Shown here one piece after another: positions 1-8,190 of a DNA stretch of 64,000 bases. The position numbers and the translations under genes were made by a program. The DNA lies in assembly GCA_040754395.1 (NCBI GenBank), contig JBFMCL010000013.1, forward strand, positions 1-64,000. The letters run 5' to 3'. Source of the stretch: Nitrospirota bacterium. GTDB lineage: Bacteria > Nitrospirota > Thermodesulfovibrionia > Thermodesulfovibrionales > SM23-35. The stretch's first letter is position 1. Every line of letters starts with the position of its first letter. The notes under the pieces are model-generated. The model saw nothing but the letters and a program-made list of their open reading frames with translations. It made no database searches and was not told the origin of the DNA.

Positions 1-96
1 GGATACTGGTTATTGGCTGATGTTTATAAAGGAAGGACTTTTGTCGATGGTGTATTGAAGCAGGAAACCAAGGTGCTTGAAAGGATGGCCGCCTAA
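1..96 (+). CDS. 3' end of an unidentified gene (partial)
   Basis: An open frame enters from the left edge and ends at a TAA after 31 sense codons; the product ends in LKQETKVLERMAA. I do not recognise the family. It lies tail to tail with an integrase stub, so it may belong to a mobile element, but that is only context. Confidence 0.35.
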   Translation, partial: GYWLLADVYKGRTFVDGVLKQETKVLERMAA

Positions 97-111
97 ATGC
101 TTTTTACACAC

Positions 112-234
112 CTATTGACCAGACTCCAAATACTTTTCTAAATTGGCTATCTCTCTTAGATATGCAGTCTGGGTCCTCGGTGTTATACCTCTCAACTGAA
201 GCTCTGCCAACATCTTTTCTCTTAATGTGTCCAT
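112..234 (-). pseudogene. N-terminal stub of a tyrosine recombinase (integrase)
   Basis: A 40-residue frame starts at an ATG preceded by a good Shine-Dalgarno (AAAGGAGAT). It reads MDTLREKMLAELQLRG, then ITPRTQTAYLREI, then a TAG. The pattern 'M-x-LRGxxPxTQxAYLREI' is the start of the N-terminal SAM-like DNA-binding domain of phage-type integrases, normally about 300 residues. Sequence beyond the stop shows no integrase similarity in this frame, so the gene is truncated and not merely frameshifted. It is too short for most gene callers. With the toxin-antitoxin pair and tRNA fragment nearby, it marks a decayed integrated element. Confidence 0.6.
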
Positions 235-462
235 GATACGATCTCCTTTGAATCGATATGCGCCGACTTATGCCAGCGGTGAAACAAAGGAGATTGTAAA
301 AAGACTTGGACTGATCAACAAGGGGGGATTTATCAGACTTACGATTGCAACTCAGGAAAGCTCTGTACTGAACAGAAAACGCAGTCTATTCGTTACCACC
401 GCGCAAGCGGTTTAGTCCTTCTATAGGTATGTGCAACAAACGCAAACAATGAAGCGTGCGTA
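235..462. other. Intergenic, no gene recognised
   Basis: A 62-codon open frame on the plus strand (227-415) overlaps the integrase stub head to head. It has no recognisable motif and no convincing ribosome site. Nothing else stands out. Confidence 0.4.
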
Positions 463-744
463 TTATGAGTGCCGTTCAACTAGTCTGCCTGATAAAAATT
501 TATGTATAATGCTTGACACCAGTGTTTGGTAAGGGATTCCCTCCTCTATCGCCCTTACCTTTAAGGCGTCAAGGTCTTTTTTCGCTATACGGATATTCAT
601 CCGCTGGTCTTTTGTTATGGTTGCTTTTGCATACGCTTTTGACCTTTTTATTTCTTTCTTCAGGTCGGGAACAGTCTTCCATTCATCTTTCTCAAGCGAT
701 TCCATTAATTCCTTTTCTTCTTTTGTCAGTTTCATTTTTGTCAT
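463..744 (-). CDS. CopG/BrnA-like ribbon-helix-helix protein, probable antitoxin
   Basis: A 93-residue protein. The N-terminal half is highly charged (KLTKEEKELMESLEKDEWK). The C-terminal half carries MNIRIAKKDLDALKVRA followed by GIPYQTLVSSIIHKF, the beta-strand/two-helix pattern of predicted CopG-family antitoxins (COG5304 type). The frame stays open to 927, but sequence upstream of 744 is hydrophobic and unlike the family. ATG 744 or ATG 735 is the likely start, with a weak GGGA ahead. No BrnT-like or other toxin partner is adjacent on this strand, so it is either a solitary antitoxin or a simple regulator. Confidence 0.65.
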   Translation of the reverse strand: MTKMKLTKEEKELMESLEKDEWKTVPDLKKEIKRSKAYAKATITKDQRMNIRIAKKDLDALKVRAIEEGIPYQTLVSSIIHKFLSGRLVERHS

Positions 745-914
745 TATCCCAATCAAAAACCACGTTACTATTTTAATATTTAATGTGTGCCTGTTGACAA
801 TACAATAATAAAGCGCAAGAGTTCTGAGTTTCTTCTGTTTGTGAATCAGCCAATCTATTGCAGCCAACCGATAAATTGTGTAAAATATGATTATCAGATT
901 ATGGGAGGTTAGAA

Positions 915-1196
915 ATGGCAAAGACAATCAATGCAACCGAGGCGGCAAGAGCTTTTTCTGAGATAATTAATTCCGTCAAGTATAAAGGCGAGAGTTATAC
1001 GATTATCAGAGGGGGCAAGCCTGCTGCAGCCATTGTGCCGATCAAGATAGCAACTGCCGGCCGGACACTGAAGGATTTGAGGTTGGTAATTAACGCTCTG
1101 CCTAAACTCGGAAAAGATTCAGAAATATTTTTGAAAGATGTTGAAAAGGGGATTAAGTCACAGCCGCCTGTCCCGGAGACAACGGCATGGGAGTGA
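915..1196 (+). CDS. Phd/YefM-family antitoxin (VapB partner)
   Basis: A 93-residue protein beginning MAKTINATEAARAFSEI and continuing ESYTIIRGGKPAAAIVPI. This is the Phd/YefM fold: N-terminal DNA-binding beta-alpha region with a flexible C-terminal half (about residues 50-93) that would wrap the toxin. The ribosome site GGGAGG sits 6 nt before the ATG. The 3' end overlaps the downstream PIN toxin by 10 bp, the usual translational coupling of type II toxin-antitoxin operons. The complex probably autoregulates from the AT-rich region upstream. Confidence 0.85.
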   Translation: MAKTINATEAARAFSEIINSVKYKGESYTIIRGGKPAAAIVPIKIATAGRTLKDLRLVINALPKLGKDSEIFLKDVEKGIKSQPPVPETTAWE

Positions 1197-1588
1197 TATT
1201 TGATACAAGCGAAATTATTTCGATTGAACGCAAGAGTTATGATATTTCCCGTATTGTTGCAGGTCGTGAGGACGAGCTGTTTGGTATAAGTGTTATCACG
1301 ATTGCTGAGTTGCTCCATGGGGTCGAACGTGCCGATACGCACATAAGGAAAATAAAACGGCAGGCCTTTGTAGAAAAGGTTATCGAATTTTTCCCGGTCT
1401 TTCCCCTCGATATTTCAGTGGCAAGAACATATGCGAGGCTTTGGGCATCCCTTGCTACACAGGGCATCACTGTTGGAAGTCATGATCTGATCATAGCAGC
1501 CACTGCCCTTTCACTGGATTATACTATTATTACCGCAAACACAAGAGACTTTAAAAAAATCGAGGGGTTAAAGCTTGAAATCATATAA
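1187..1588 (+). CDS. vapC: VapC-like PIN-domain toxin (endoribonuclease)
   Basis: A 133-residue PIN-domain protein. The four acidic metal ligands are visible at Asp6 (IFDTS), Glu41 (IAELLHG), Asp100 (SHDLIIAATA) and Asp121 (NTRDF), so the Mg-dependent RNase site looks intact. Length and motif order match VapC toxins, which cleave specific tRNAs or rRNA. It is coupled to the upstream antitoxin by a 10-bp overlap. Both genes sit between an integrase stub and a tRNA fragment, so they are probable cargo of a decayed element. The RNA target cannot be predicted. Confidence 0.9.
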   Translation: MGVIFDTSEIISIERKSYDISRIVAGREDELFGISVITIAELLHGVERADTHIRKIKRQAFVEKVIEFFPVFPLDISVARTYARLWASLATQGITVGSHDLIIAATALSLDYTIITANTRDFKKIEGLKLEII

Positions 1589-1792
1589 TACCCATTGCCA
1601 GCTTTGCATCTTAACAGGGAAATCTCAAAAAGTATATCGAAAACGCAGTACTTATACCGTGAAGAAAACGTGAAGTAAACATATCAAAAACGATATAAAC
1701 ATATAGAAACATATAGAAAAGGGAAGGGCAGTTAAAGATTTAATTTATAAGGGTTTTTCCGGTATTTTCAAGCACTTGTCGGTTCTGCCTAT
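1589..1792. other. AT-rich intergenic with short direct repeats
   Basis: No coding frame is supported. Around 1675-1720 there are repeated AAACATAT and ACATATAGAA words. This could be junction DNA of the integrated element. No promoter or terminator is convincing. Confidence 0.35.
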
Positions 1793-1841
1793 TAGCTCTC
1801 TCAAGGCTAAAACACGGGTTCGAATCCCGTTGGGACCGCCA
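1793..1841 (+). tRNA. 3' part of tRNA-Glu (anticodon CTC), probable attachment-site remnant
   Basis: A complete anticodon arm is visible: stem TAGCT (1793-1797) and GGCTA (1805-1809) around the loop CTCTCAA, anticodon CTC. Then come a 4-nt variable region, a 5-bp T stem ACGGG/CCCGT around TTCGAAT, the 3' acceptor strand TGGGACC, discriminator G and an encoded CCA. The matching 5' acceptor strand (GGTCCCA expected) and a D arm are absent upstream, so this is not a complete tRNA. The retained segment, anticodon arm to CCA, is what integrases that target tRNA genes duplicate at the far end of an element. Confidence 0.75.
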
Positions 1842-1937
1842 ATGAAAGTAACAAAATTAAGTAGATAGCGCATCCATCGGCTGCAAAAAAGTTATTGCAG
1901 AGGGGATGGAATGGCTTTATCGCCATAATTGATCGAC

Positions 1938-2423
1938 TTATAATCCGTTATCAACCTTTTCATATTTCACAAGCCGCTCTTGTAATTCTTCAATTTGCTC
2001 TTTGAGTTCTTTTATCCTCAATTCTCTGCCGACAGCCATTTGATAAAAATCCTCAAGATCTTGAATTCACTGAGCCATCTCTTTCTCCATCTTTTTGCGT
2101 TCTGTGATGTCCCTGAAAACTCCTAATACTCCGATGACATTGCCCTGCTCATCTGTCACAGGTGTTTTGACGGTAGATACCCAGAATTCTTCCCCGTGAA
2201 GGAGGTGCTTTTCCTCGATTTCCTCCGTCTGACCCGACGTTAACACCTTTCTGTCGTCTTCTCTATACTTTTCTGCCAGATCCCGAGGAAAAAACTCGTA
2301 ATCTGTCCTGCCGGCGATCTCATCAGGGTTGATTCCTAAATCCCTTGCAAAATTCTCATTGCATGACATATATACTGAGTTCTTGTCCTTGAGAAATATC
2401 TTCTGCGGCAGATGTTCAATCAC
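1938..2423 (-). pseudogene. PAS-domain sensor fragment broken by an in-frame TGA
   Basis: From 2423 the frame encodes a typical PAS domain: LPQKIFLKDKNSVYMSCNEN, GRTDYEFFPRDLAEKYREDD, then GVFRDITERKK. A TGA at 2067-2069 interrupts it. The same frame continues after the stop with IQDLEDFYQMAVGRELRIKE and a coiled coil to a TAA at 1938. That is the usual tail of this PAS family, so the TGA is a nonsense mutation replacing what is normally a basic residue. The 5' end is also damaged: a TAA lies two codons upstream of the GTG and there is no ribosome site. Expected partner domains are missing. Confidence 0.75.
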
Positions 2424-2454
2424 TTTTTAACCGGACACTACTGAGTGTATATAT

Positions 2455-3141
2455 TTACTCATCAAGGATTTCTCTCAGGCTTTTGAGGTTGCCGTACAGC
2501 ACCAGCTTATCTCCTTCCTTAACCTTCTCATGATGTTTTGAGGGGACCGGAATCCATTCTCTGCCCCGCTCGATTCCCAGAATAATGATATTCTGATTAC
2601 GGAATCTCCATTCATCAAGCGATATGTCGACAAGTTGGGAGCCTTTGTTTACAGTCTTTTTTATGAGGCCATATCCTTCAAGAAAATGGAGAAGATCTTC
2701 AGCAGTTCCCTCTTCGAAAACAGGAATTCGAACGAGTTTCCGCTTGATGTAGCTTTCGAGACTTTGCATGAAACCCCTTGATTTGCCCAACCTGTATATC
2801 AGATATACCCCGAGTGCGAGCAGAATGAAATGAATCGGCAATTCATGTGCTTTACTCGTCATGACAGATGAAGTAGCCGAGATAATCACTGCAACGATTC
2901 CTGCATTCCCAAGGATCATGAGGATGCTGATGATCTTTCGTCTTAACGGGTTATATACAACCATTTCAGCTTCCCGTGTGGTAAACCCTGTCCCGGTGAA
3001 TGCTGAGAGTGATTGAAAAACCGCTTTCGGTCTGTCTATACCGGTCATCATTAACGCAATTGCCCCCACTCTCACAATAAGAAAAGAAAAAAAGATAGCG
3101 ACTAAGGTCGGAAACAGAAAATACAATCCGGACATATCCAC
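2455..3141 (-). CDS. Membrane protein with a TrkA_C domain (putative ion transport)
   Basis: A 228-residue protein. Membrane segments lie at about residues 6-28, 70-90 and 101-118. The region SLSAFTGTGFTTREAE between the first two resembles the pore-loop signature of Trk/Ktr potassium transporters. Residues 140-226 form a cytosolic TrkA_C (RCK_C) domain, a nucleotide-sensing module of potassium channels. This combination is known as a family of uncharacterised TrkA_C membrane proteins. It is far shorter than TrkH/KtrB, so transport may need oligomers or a partner. A strong GGAGGAGG lies upstream of the ATG. Confidence 0.75.
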   Translation of the reverse strand: MDMSGLYFLFPTLVAIFFSFLIVRVGAIALMMTGIDRPKAVFQSLSAFTGTGFTTREAEMVVYNPLRRKIISILMILGNAGIVAVIISATSSVMTSKAHELPIHFILLALGVYLIYRLGKSRGFMQSLESYIKRKLVRIPVFEEGTAEDLLHFLEGYGLIKKTVNKGSQLVDISLDEWRFRNQNIIILGIERGREWIPVPSKHHEKVKEGDKLVLYGNLKSLREILDE

Positions 3142-3455
3142 CTCCTCCTCAATATTCCTCCATTTTACTTATGAATATTTTATCAGATGGATTCTGGAAC
3201 ACAATGCATTCTTCTGAGGACAGGACAATCAGGAGAAAGATACCCCCCCGACCCAGGTAGGATTGACGAATGCCCTGTTATTTTGACATAAATAGATACA
3301 GAGCAGTGCTTCACTTCCATTTTTTATAAACCCCCGAAACCCCTTGCCCCTTGTGGGAGGGGCTCGTATGCAAGGGTATTTGTCAGATGCTGCTGCGGGT
3401 ATGCCCGGAAAAAAGAATCACGAAAGATATGCGGATATATCCAGAAGCGGATGGC
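3142..3455. other. Intergenic, no supported gene
   Basis: The left part holds the ribosome site and likely promoter of the TrkA_C gene. A 6-bp hairpin GCCCCT/AGGGGC occurs at 3346-3363 without a T tract on either strand. Open frames on the plus strand here (3344-3592, 3351-3677) overlap the antisense gene and have no recognisable features. Confidence 0.4.
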
Positions 3456-3653
3456 TTAACCGCCAAGAAGGTCAAGGGCAAATTTCAGACCTTCGGACTT
3501 GCCCTCCCAGTAGGCAATCTGATCGCGTATCAGCCATATCTCATAGAAATTATCAGGGTCGGCTTTTTCCGTCTGTCGCAGTCTCTCGGTAAGTTCCTGC
3601 TTTTTGGCAGAGGCGGTGTCATATTCTTTACGTATTCTGTCGATTGCGGTCAT
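3456..3653 (-). CDS. Small coiled-coil protein of unknown function
   Basis: A 65-residue protein starting MTAIDRIRKEYDTASAKKQE and ending GLKFALDLLGG. It is charged, helical and probably a coiled-coil hairpin (residues 3-30 and 38-62). GGGATGG lies 3 nt before the ATG. I do not recognise a named family. Its amphipathic composition and ribosome site make it more credible than the antisense frames. Confidence 0.5.
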   Translation of the reverse strand: MTAIDRIRKEYDTASAKKQELTERLRQTEKADPDNFYEIWLIRDQIAYWEGKSEGLKFALDLLGG

Positions 3654-3951
3654 ATGCCATCCCTATTATTTCCGTGAGCGCATTATCTTATTATATTATT
3701 ATAGCAATTCCGGATGTCCCATCGCTGTTTCTGACTCTTCACAGCGGTACATTGCAGGGAAATGAAGGGACTTTCGGAAACATCCCGGACACCTTTTCGG
3801 TATGTCCTGAATACCCCATCCGAAAAGGCGGGAGTAGCACTGTCCGGCCCTGTTAATCTGCGAACCAGAAGAATTTCTTTTGGCAGGGATTTCTGCGGAT
3901 GAGTCTGCAACTTTTGGATGCACAATCTTCCGAAATCCGCTAATATAGTAC
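3654..3951. other. Intergenic with a 9-bp inverted repeat
   Basis: No gene is supported. A perfect inverted repeat CCTTTTCGG (3792-3800) and CCGAAAAGG (3820-3828) encloses 19 nt. It could form a hairpin in a leader RNA or act as a protein site. It lies about 120 nt upstream of the TPR gene. I cannot assign it to a known riboswitch. Confidence 0.4.
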
Positions 3952-4392
3952 ATGCAGGGCGAAGCTGAAAAGCTTTTCCACAGGGGAATTAAGTCTGTGC
4001 ATGCAGGCGATACTCTCGCAGCGCTTGCGTTTCTTGAGAAAGCATTCAGGATCGATGACAGTCCCGCGGTATGTTCGTATTTAGCTTACTGTATTGCGAA
4101 AGAACGGGGGCAGGTTGCAAAGGCCATAGCGTTGTGCGAAGATGCAGTGAAAAAAGATCCCTCCAATGCGGTGCACTATCTCAATCTCGGAAGGATATAC
4201 CTCATCGACAGGAAAAAAACCGCTGCGGTTGACGCATTCAGGGAAGGATTGAAACATGAAATGAACCCGTATATCATTGATGAGCTGCACAGGCTCGGAT
4301 TGAGGAAGCCCCCGGTAATCCCTTTTCTGAAAAGAAGCAATCCCGTGAACAAGTATCTCGGCCTTTTTCTTTCACGGCTGAGATTGCGCTAA
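3952..4392 (+). CDS. TPR-repeat protein
   Basis: A 146-residue protein with tandem tetratricopeptide helices. GDTLAALAFLEKAFRIDDSP and the repeat ending in VKKDPSNAVHYLNLGRIYL show the TPR spacing of A, G, Y and P residues. It has no signal peptide, so it is probably a cytoplasmic protein-interaction adaptor. The ATG has no Shine-Dalgarno. TAATAT (3941-3946) lies only 5 nt ahead, which would give a leaderless or near-leaderless message. tyrS follows after 48 nt but has its own promoter. Partner unknown. Confidence 0.75.
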   Translation: MQGEAEKLFHRGIKSVHAGDTLAALAFLEKAFRIDDSPAVCSYLAYCIAKERGQVAKAIALCEDAVKKDPSNAVHYLNLGRIYLIDRKKTAAVDAFREGLKHEMNPYIIDELHRLGLRKPPVIPFLKRSNPVNKYLGLFLSRLRLR

Positions 4393-4403
4393 CGCGAGAG
4401 TAT

Positions 4404-4433
4404 TTGACGTCTGCCCTGTCCACATTTTATTAT
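4404..4433 (+). promoter_or_regulatory. Sigma70-type promoter of tyrS
   Basis: TTGACG (4404-4409), an 18-nt spacer, then TATTAT (4428-4433). The predicted +1 is at about 4440, next to ATG 4441. An overlapping TATAAT at 4431-4436 contains the upstream ATG at 4435, which argues against that start. Confidence 0.6.
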
Positions 4434-4440
4434 AATGGCC

Positions 4441-5655
4441 ATGCTGAAACCAGAACGACAGTTAGACATTATCAGAAGGGGAGCTGTTGAGATTATCGTC
4501 GAGGCTGAACTTGTCAAAAAGATTGAAGATTCCTATGCCAAGGACAAGCCCCTCCGGATAAAGGCAGGTTTTGATCCGACCGCTCCGGATATCCACCTCG
4601 GTCATACGGTGCTGCTTGAAAAGATGCGGCAGTTTCAGGAGATCGGGCATAAGGCTATTTTTCTCATAGGCGATTTCACCGGCATGATAGGCGATCCGAG
4701 CGGAAAGAGTGAAATGCGGAAGCCCCTCACGAGAGAAGAAGTGCTGAACAACGCGAAAACCTACAGGGAACAGATATTCAAGATCCTCGATCCGGATAAA
4801 ACCGAAGTAGTATTCAATTCGGAGTGGATGTCGCACATGACTTCAGGGGAGATGATCAGGCTCACAAGCATGTATACCGTTGCGAGGATGATCGAGCGGG
4901 AGGATTTCAAACAGCGATGGGTCAACCAGAATCCTATCGGAATTCACGAGTTCCTGTATCCCCTGATACAGGGATATGATTCTGTCGCGCTCCATGCCGA
5001 TGTCGAACTGGGCGGCACGGACCAGAAATTCAACCTTATCGTCGGGAGAGAACTCCAGAAGGAATTCGGACAACCACCCCAGTGCATTGTCCTTATGCCG
5101 CTCCTCGAGGGGCTGGACGGAGTGAAGAAGATGAGCAAGAGCCTCGGGAACTATATCGGGATAACGGAGCCGCCGAAAGAGATGTACGGAAAAATGATGT
5201 CGGTAAACGATGAGCTCATGCTGAGATATTATGAACTGCTGAGCCACATTTCTCTTGAGGAATTGATTGCACTGAAGGAGGGCATTGAGAGGGGTACGGT
5301 GCATCCGAAACATGCAAAGGAAAACCTCGCGATCGAGATCGTCGAAAGATACTGGGGCAAAGAACAGGCCCTTATTGCCAAAGAAGAATTCGCACATATC
5401 TTCAGCCAGAAAGGACTCCCGGATGAGGTCCGGGAATGCCCAATTGTCTGGGAGGAAGAAGAAATGTGGGTGCCGAAGATACTGAAACTCTCCGGCCTGA
5501 CGGCGAGTACCGGCGAAGCCATACGGCTCATCAGGCAGGGCGGGGTGATGATCAATGAAAGCAAATATACTGACCCTGACGGAAAAATTCCCCGGGGGGT
5601 GTACCTTTTCAAGGTCGGTAAAAGAAAATTTCTCAGGGTAAAGTCAGAGACTTAA
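4441..5655 (+). CDS. tyrS: Tyrosyl-tRNA synthetase
   Basis: A 404-residue class I aminoacyl-tRNA synthetase that charges tRNA-Tyr. The HIGH signature appears as HLGH near residue 52-55 and the second signature as KMSKS near residue 230, with GTDQKFNL between. A C-terminal S4-type RNA-binding domain covers about the last 65 residues ([20 protein letters not shown]). This is the TyrRS form of about 400 residues found in many bacteria. ATG 4441 is preferred to ATG 4435 because the promoter -10 covers the latter and family members begin MLKP-like. The 3' end overlaps the convergent Nudix gene by 12 bp. Confidence 0.95.
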   Translation: MLKPERQLDIIRRGAVEIIVEAELVKKIEDSYAKDKPLRIKAGFDPTAPDIHLGHTVLLEKMRQFQEIGHKAIFLIGDFTGMIGDPSGKSEMRKPLTREEVLNNAKTYREQIFKILDPDKTEVVFNSEWMSHMTSGEMIRLTSMYTVARMIEREDFKQRWVNQNPIGIHEFLYPLIQGYDSVALHADVELGGTDQKFNLIVGRELQKEFGQPPQCIVLMPLLEGLDGVKKMSKSLGNYIGITEPPKEMYGKMMSVNDELMLRYYELLSHISLEELIALKEGIERGTVHPKHAKENLAIEIVERYWGKEQALIAKEEFAHIFSQKGLPDEVRECPIVWEEEEMWVPKILKLSGLTASTGEAIRLIRQGGVMINESKYTDPDGKIPRGVYLFKVGKRKFLRVKSET

Positions 5656-6204
5656 GTACTTCCTCGCAAGTTCCATCAGTCCGTAGATCTTCAGATCGAT
5701 AAAATCCCCCTTTTTCCTCAGCATGTCCAAAGCGGGGTAAAGATTTTCTGCCGGAATCTTCAGAATCTCGATATCTTCCGTTTCGTCCCTTTTCCCGATG
5801 CCGGAAAATGACAGTCCGGTTGCAAGATATACCGTGAGTATTTCTCCTGATGCGCCTGAAGACATCGGTCCTTTAGCCAGGAATATCATCTCTCTTGCAG
5901 AATACCCGGTTTCTTCACGCAGTTCCCTTCTGGCAGCCTCCTCAAGGGTGTCTCCCTTGTCATTCAGCCCTGCGGGGAACTCGATTACATATCCGTTTAC
6001 CGGGGGTCTGAACTGCCGTATCAGCACAGCCTCGCGGTCATCAGTAACCGGCACAATCGCTACGATTCCGTTACAGTGCATCCTCTCGAAATACTCCCAT
6101 TCCCTTAACGTTCCTGATGTATCAGAATAGGAAGAGAGAAGAAACCTGAGAAATCTTCCTTCGCACAGCGTTTTTTTCTGCAGAATCTTTATTGAAGTGT
6201 TCAA
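5644..6204 (-). CDS. Nudix hydrolase, ADP-ribose pyrophosphatase-like
   Basis: A 186-residue protein with a full Nudix box: Gly and Glu of [18 protein letters not shown] fit G-x5-E-x7-RE-U-x-EE-x-G. The upstream [18 protein letters not shown] motif is typical of ADP-ribose/ADP-sugar pyrophosphatases, which cleave ADP-ribose to AMP and ribose 5-phosphate. The start is TTG; no ATG exists in frame upstream and the ribosome site is weak. It lies 25 nt downstream of the sensor kinase gene, so the two may be cotranscribed. Exact substrate is inferred from family only. Confidence 0.85.
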   Translation of the reverse strand: MNTSIKILQKKTLCEGRFLRFLLSSYSDTSGTLREWEYFERMHCNGIVAIVPVTDDREAVLIRQFRPPVNGYVIEFPAGLNDKGDTLEEAARRELREETGYSAREMIFLAKGPMSSGASGEILTVYLATGLSFSGIGKRDETEDIEILKIPAENLYPALDMLRKKGDFIDLKIYGLMELARKYLSL

Positions 6205-6229
6205 ATTCTGTCTTTCATGAAGGGCAGGA

Positions 6230-8044
6230 TTATTCTTGCTCTTGATAAAGGGGGATCATAACCCTGAAGGTAGTGGAGTCATTATCAGTGAAGACTTCGA
6301 GGTTTCCATGGATTGCCTTGATGAACCGGTATATGATATTCAGGCCGCGTCCCTCCACCTCGCCTTTCCTGATCTGTTCGATTTTTTCTTCAGGGATTTT
6401 TCCGGTATTCTGAATCTCGAAACATGCCTTCTGATCAAGACGGTAGCTTTTAATGCGCAGAAGCCCTCCTTCCTGCGGTATTGCCTTGGTCGCATTATCA
6501 AGCAGGTTATCCAGAACCCGTTCAACCCCGAAGGGTGAACAGTAGATAAGCAGGCCATGCTCAAGCTCGTCATGCACAAGGGTGAGGTTCAGCCGTCTCT
6601 GTTCCCTGATCGCCTCCTCATTGATTCTGAAACGGCTTCTCAGCACCTCAGTGAGGTCTATGACTCTTTCCCTGCCTTCAATATTCGGGTAAATGGCAAG
6701 TTCCTGCATTCTGGTTGTTTCCTGGATGACAATCTCCAGATATTCTGCGATCTTTTCCCTTGCGTTTTGTATATCTTTTTTTTCAAGGAGCTTCTTTGCC
6801 CTTTTGGCGAATCCGGCAATAGCAATCGCGGGGTTCTTGAAATCGTGCAGCACATCGTCCAGCTTTTCGATTCTCAGCGCCTTCATAATCTCCTTTCCGA
6901 AAAAACTGAGCAGTTCGATCTCGTGCTCCGTGAACTCCTGACGGCGGTCTTTTGCATAGAAAACGAGAAAATAATTTATTTCCTCCTGTGCCTTCATGGG
7001 AATCAGAAGGACGGAATTCACGTTCTGTTTCGAGGCATAACGCTTCAGCTCGTCGTTCGATAACCAGCTCTTCAGGGGGTCCTTGATCAGGATATATGAC
7101 GCATCGAATCTTTCATATTCATAGTCTCCGCGCTTTTCCGTGTTGTTTATCAGTGCGTTGAAGTACGGGTGTTCCTGAATGGCATACATGCAGCTTATTT
7201 CGTGGCTTTCCTGGCCGACCGGATATTCAAGTTCGATCTGGACATGCTTTCTGTCAGGGCTGACAGAAAATAATGTGCAGCTCTGCACCTGGATGATATC
7301 AATCAGTTCAGGGATCATCATTCTGAATACGTCCCTCATCTTGATGCCTTCCCTGTGGCTCAGTTTTACGAAAATTTTTTCTACAATCTTCTCTTTCTGA
7401 AGGTTCAGTTTCTGCAGGTCAAGGATGCGCTTCTTTGCAAGCACATAGCTGATCCTTCTGGCCAGAAGTTCGGCGTTGGCTACCTCGTGAGGATCAAATT
7501 CCCTGTTATTCTCACGGTAATATATCTGTATGGTGCCCTGAATCAACGCTTCGTTATGCAGAAATCCGGGAATGATCATGGGAATCGCCATTAGAGAATT
7601 AAACCCGTGCTCCTTCACGATATCCTTGTTCGTATAATCAGGTTCAAGCATAATATTCGGAACAAGGTAGCTTTTCCCGCTTTTTATGACCCTGCCTGCG
7701 ACAGATTTTTCCACCGGGATGCTCTTTAATCTTCCGGTCTCCTTGTACTGATGTGAACCAAAAGCTACCAGTTTGTCAGTTTCAGGATCAAAGATGCGGA
7801 TGGATGCGGCAGAAGCCCGGAGAAATACCACGATCTTCTGAGCGGCAGCTTCCAGTATCTCTTTCCATTCCAGCGCAGGATTGATGTTGATGACCTCTTC
7901 TACCATCCTTACCACCTCTTCCACATACAGGGAGAGGCAGTTTTTTCTGAGAAAAACCGCGAGGTCAGCAATTTCCTGTTCGGAAAAGGTGTGTCCGGCA
8001 ATGATAGGACTTGCTTTAAGGCACTGAATGAGTGTTTTTTCCAT
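6230..8044 (-). CDS. Soluble GAF-GAF sensor histidine kinase
   Basis: A 604-residue protein without membrane segments. GAF domains lie at about 60-205 and 230-392. The H box LHDFKNPAIAIAGF has its phosphoacceptor His at 400 and the Asn-Pro typical of this kinase group. The ATPase N box RVLDNLLDNATKA (Asn517) and the GRGLNII glycine box follow. It should sense a small cytoplasmic ligand or redox signal and pass phosphate to an unlinked response regulator; none is adjacent. The ATG lies upstream of a typical N-terminus. A Nudix gene follows closely. The ligand cannot be deduced. Confidence 0.88.
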   Translation of the reverse strand: MEKTLIQCLKASPIIAGHTFSEQEIADLAVFLRKNCLSLYVEEVVRMVEEVININPALEWKEILEAAAQKIVVFLRASAASIRIFDPETDKLVAFGSHQYKETGRLKSIPVEKSVAGRVIKSGKSYLVPNIMLEPDYTNKDIVKEHGFNSLMAIPMIIPGFLHNEALIQGTIQIYYRENNREFDPHEVANAELLARRISYVLAKKRILDLQKLNLQKEKIVEKIFVKLSHREGIKMRDVFRMMIPELIDIIQVQSCTLFSVSPDRKHVQIELEYPVGQESHEISCMYAIQEHPYFNALINNTEKRGDYEYERFDASYILIKDPLKSWLSNDELKRYASKQNVNSVLLIPMKAQEEINYFLVFYAKDRRQEFTEHEIELLSFFGKEIMKALRIEKLDDVLHDFKNPAIAIAGFAKRAKKLLEKKDIQNAREKIAEYLEIVIQETTRMQELAIYPNIEGRERVIDLTEVLRSRFRINEEAIREQRRLNLTLVHDELEHGLLIYCSPFGVERVLDNLLDNATKAIPQEGGLLRIKSYRLDQKACFEIQNTGKIPEEKIEQIRKGEVEGRGLNIIYRFIKAIHGNLEVFTDNDSTTFRVMIPLYQEQE

Positions 8045-8144
8045 CGTATTAGAGATTTTTATAACAAAAGATATTGTGTAAATAGAATAATATCAGAGAG
8101 ATAGGGTGTTATTCAACTTTATCGCCCCGCAGGAGCTGCGAAAA

Positions 8145-8168
8145 GGGCCTGTGTTTAGACACAGGCCC
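8145..8168 (-). terminator. Rho-independent terminator of the carbonic anhydrase gene
   Basis: A perfect 10-bp stem (GGGCCTGTGT/ACACAGGCCC) closes a TTAG loop. Read on the minus strand it is followed by TTTT, 22 nt after the stop codon. Confidence 0.85.
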
Positions 8169-8190
8169 GGACAACAATATGCACGGCGGA

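Noticed and set aside
227-415. Plus-strand 62-codon frame next to the integrase stub
   Set aside because: No motif, no ribosome site, and it overlaps the start of the stub head to head.
1793-1841. Complete functional tRNA gene
   Set aside because: No 5' acceptor strand complementary to TGGGACC and no D arm can be placed upstream.
2067-2069. Selenocysteine at the TGA of the PAS gene
   Set aside because: The family has a basic residue there, not Cys, and the gene has lost its 5' part as well.
3344-3677. Two plus-strand frames over the small coiled-coil gene
   Set aside because: Composition is unlike a protein and the antisense gene has a better ribosome site and helical pattern.
3792-3828. 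Known riboswitch upstream of the TPR-tyrS region
   Set aside because: The inverted repeat is clear but I find no conserved core of any riboswitch or T-box that I know.
3683-3953. Minus-strand frames of 80 and 84 codons
   Set aside because: They cover the promoter of the TPR gene and have no recognisable features.
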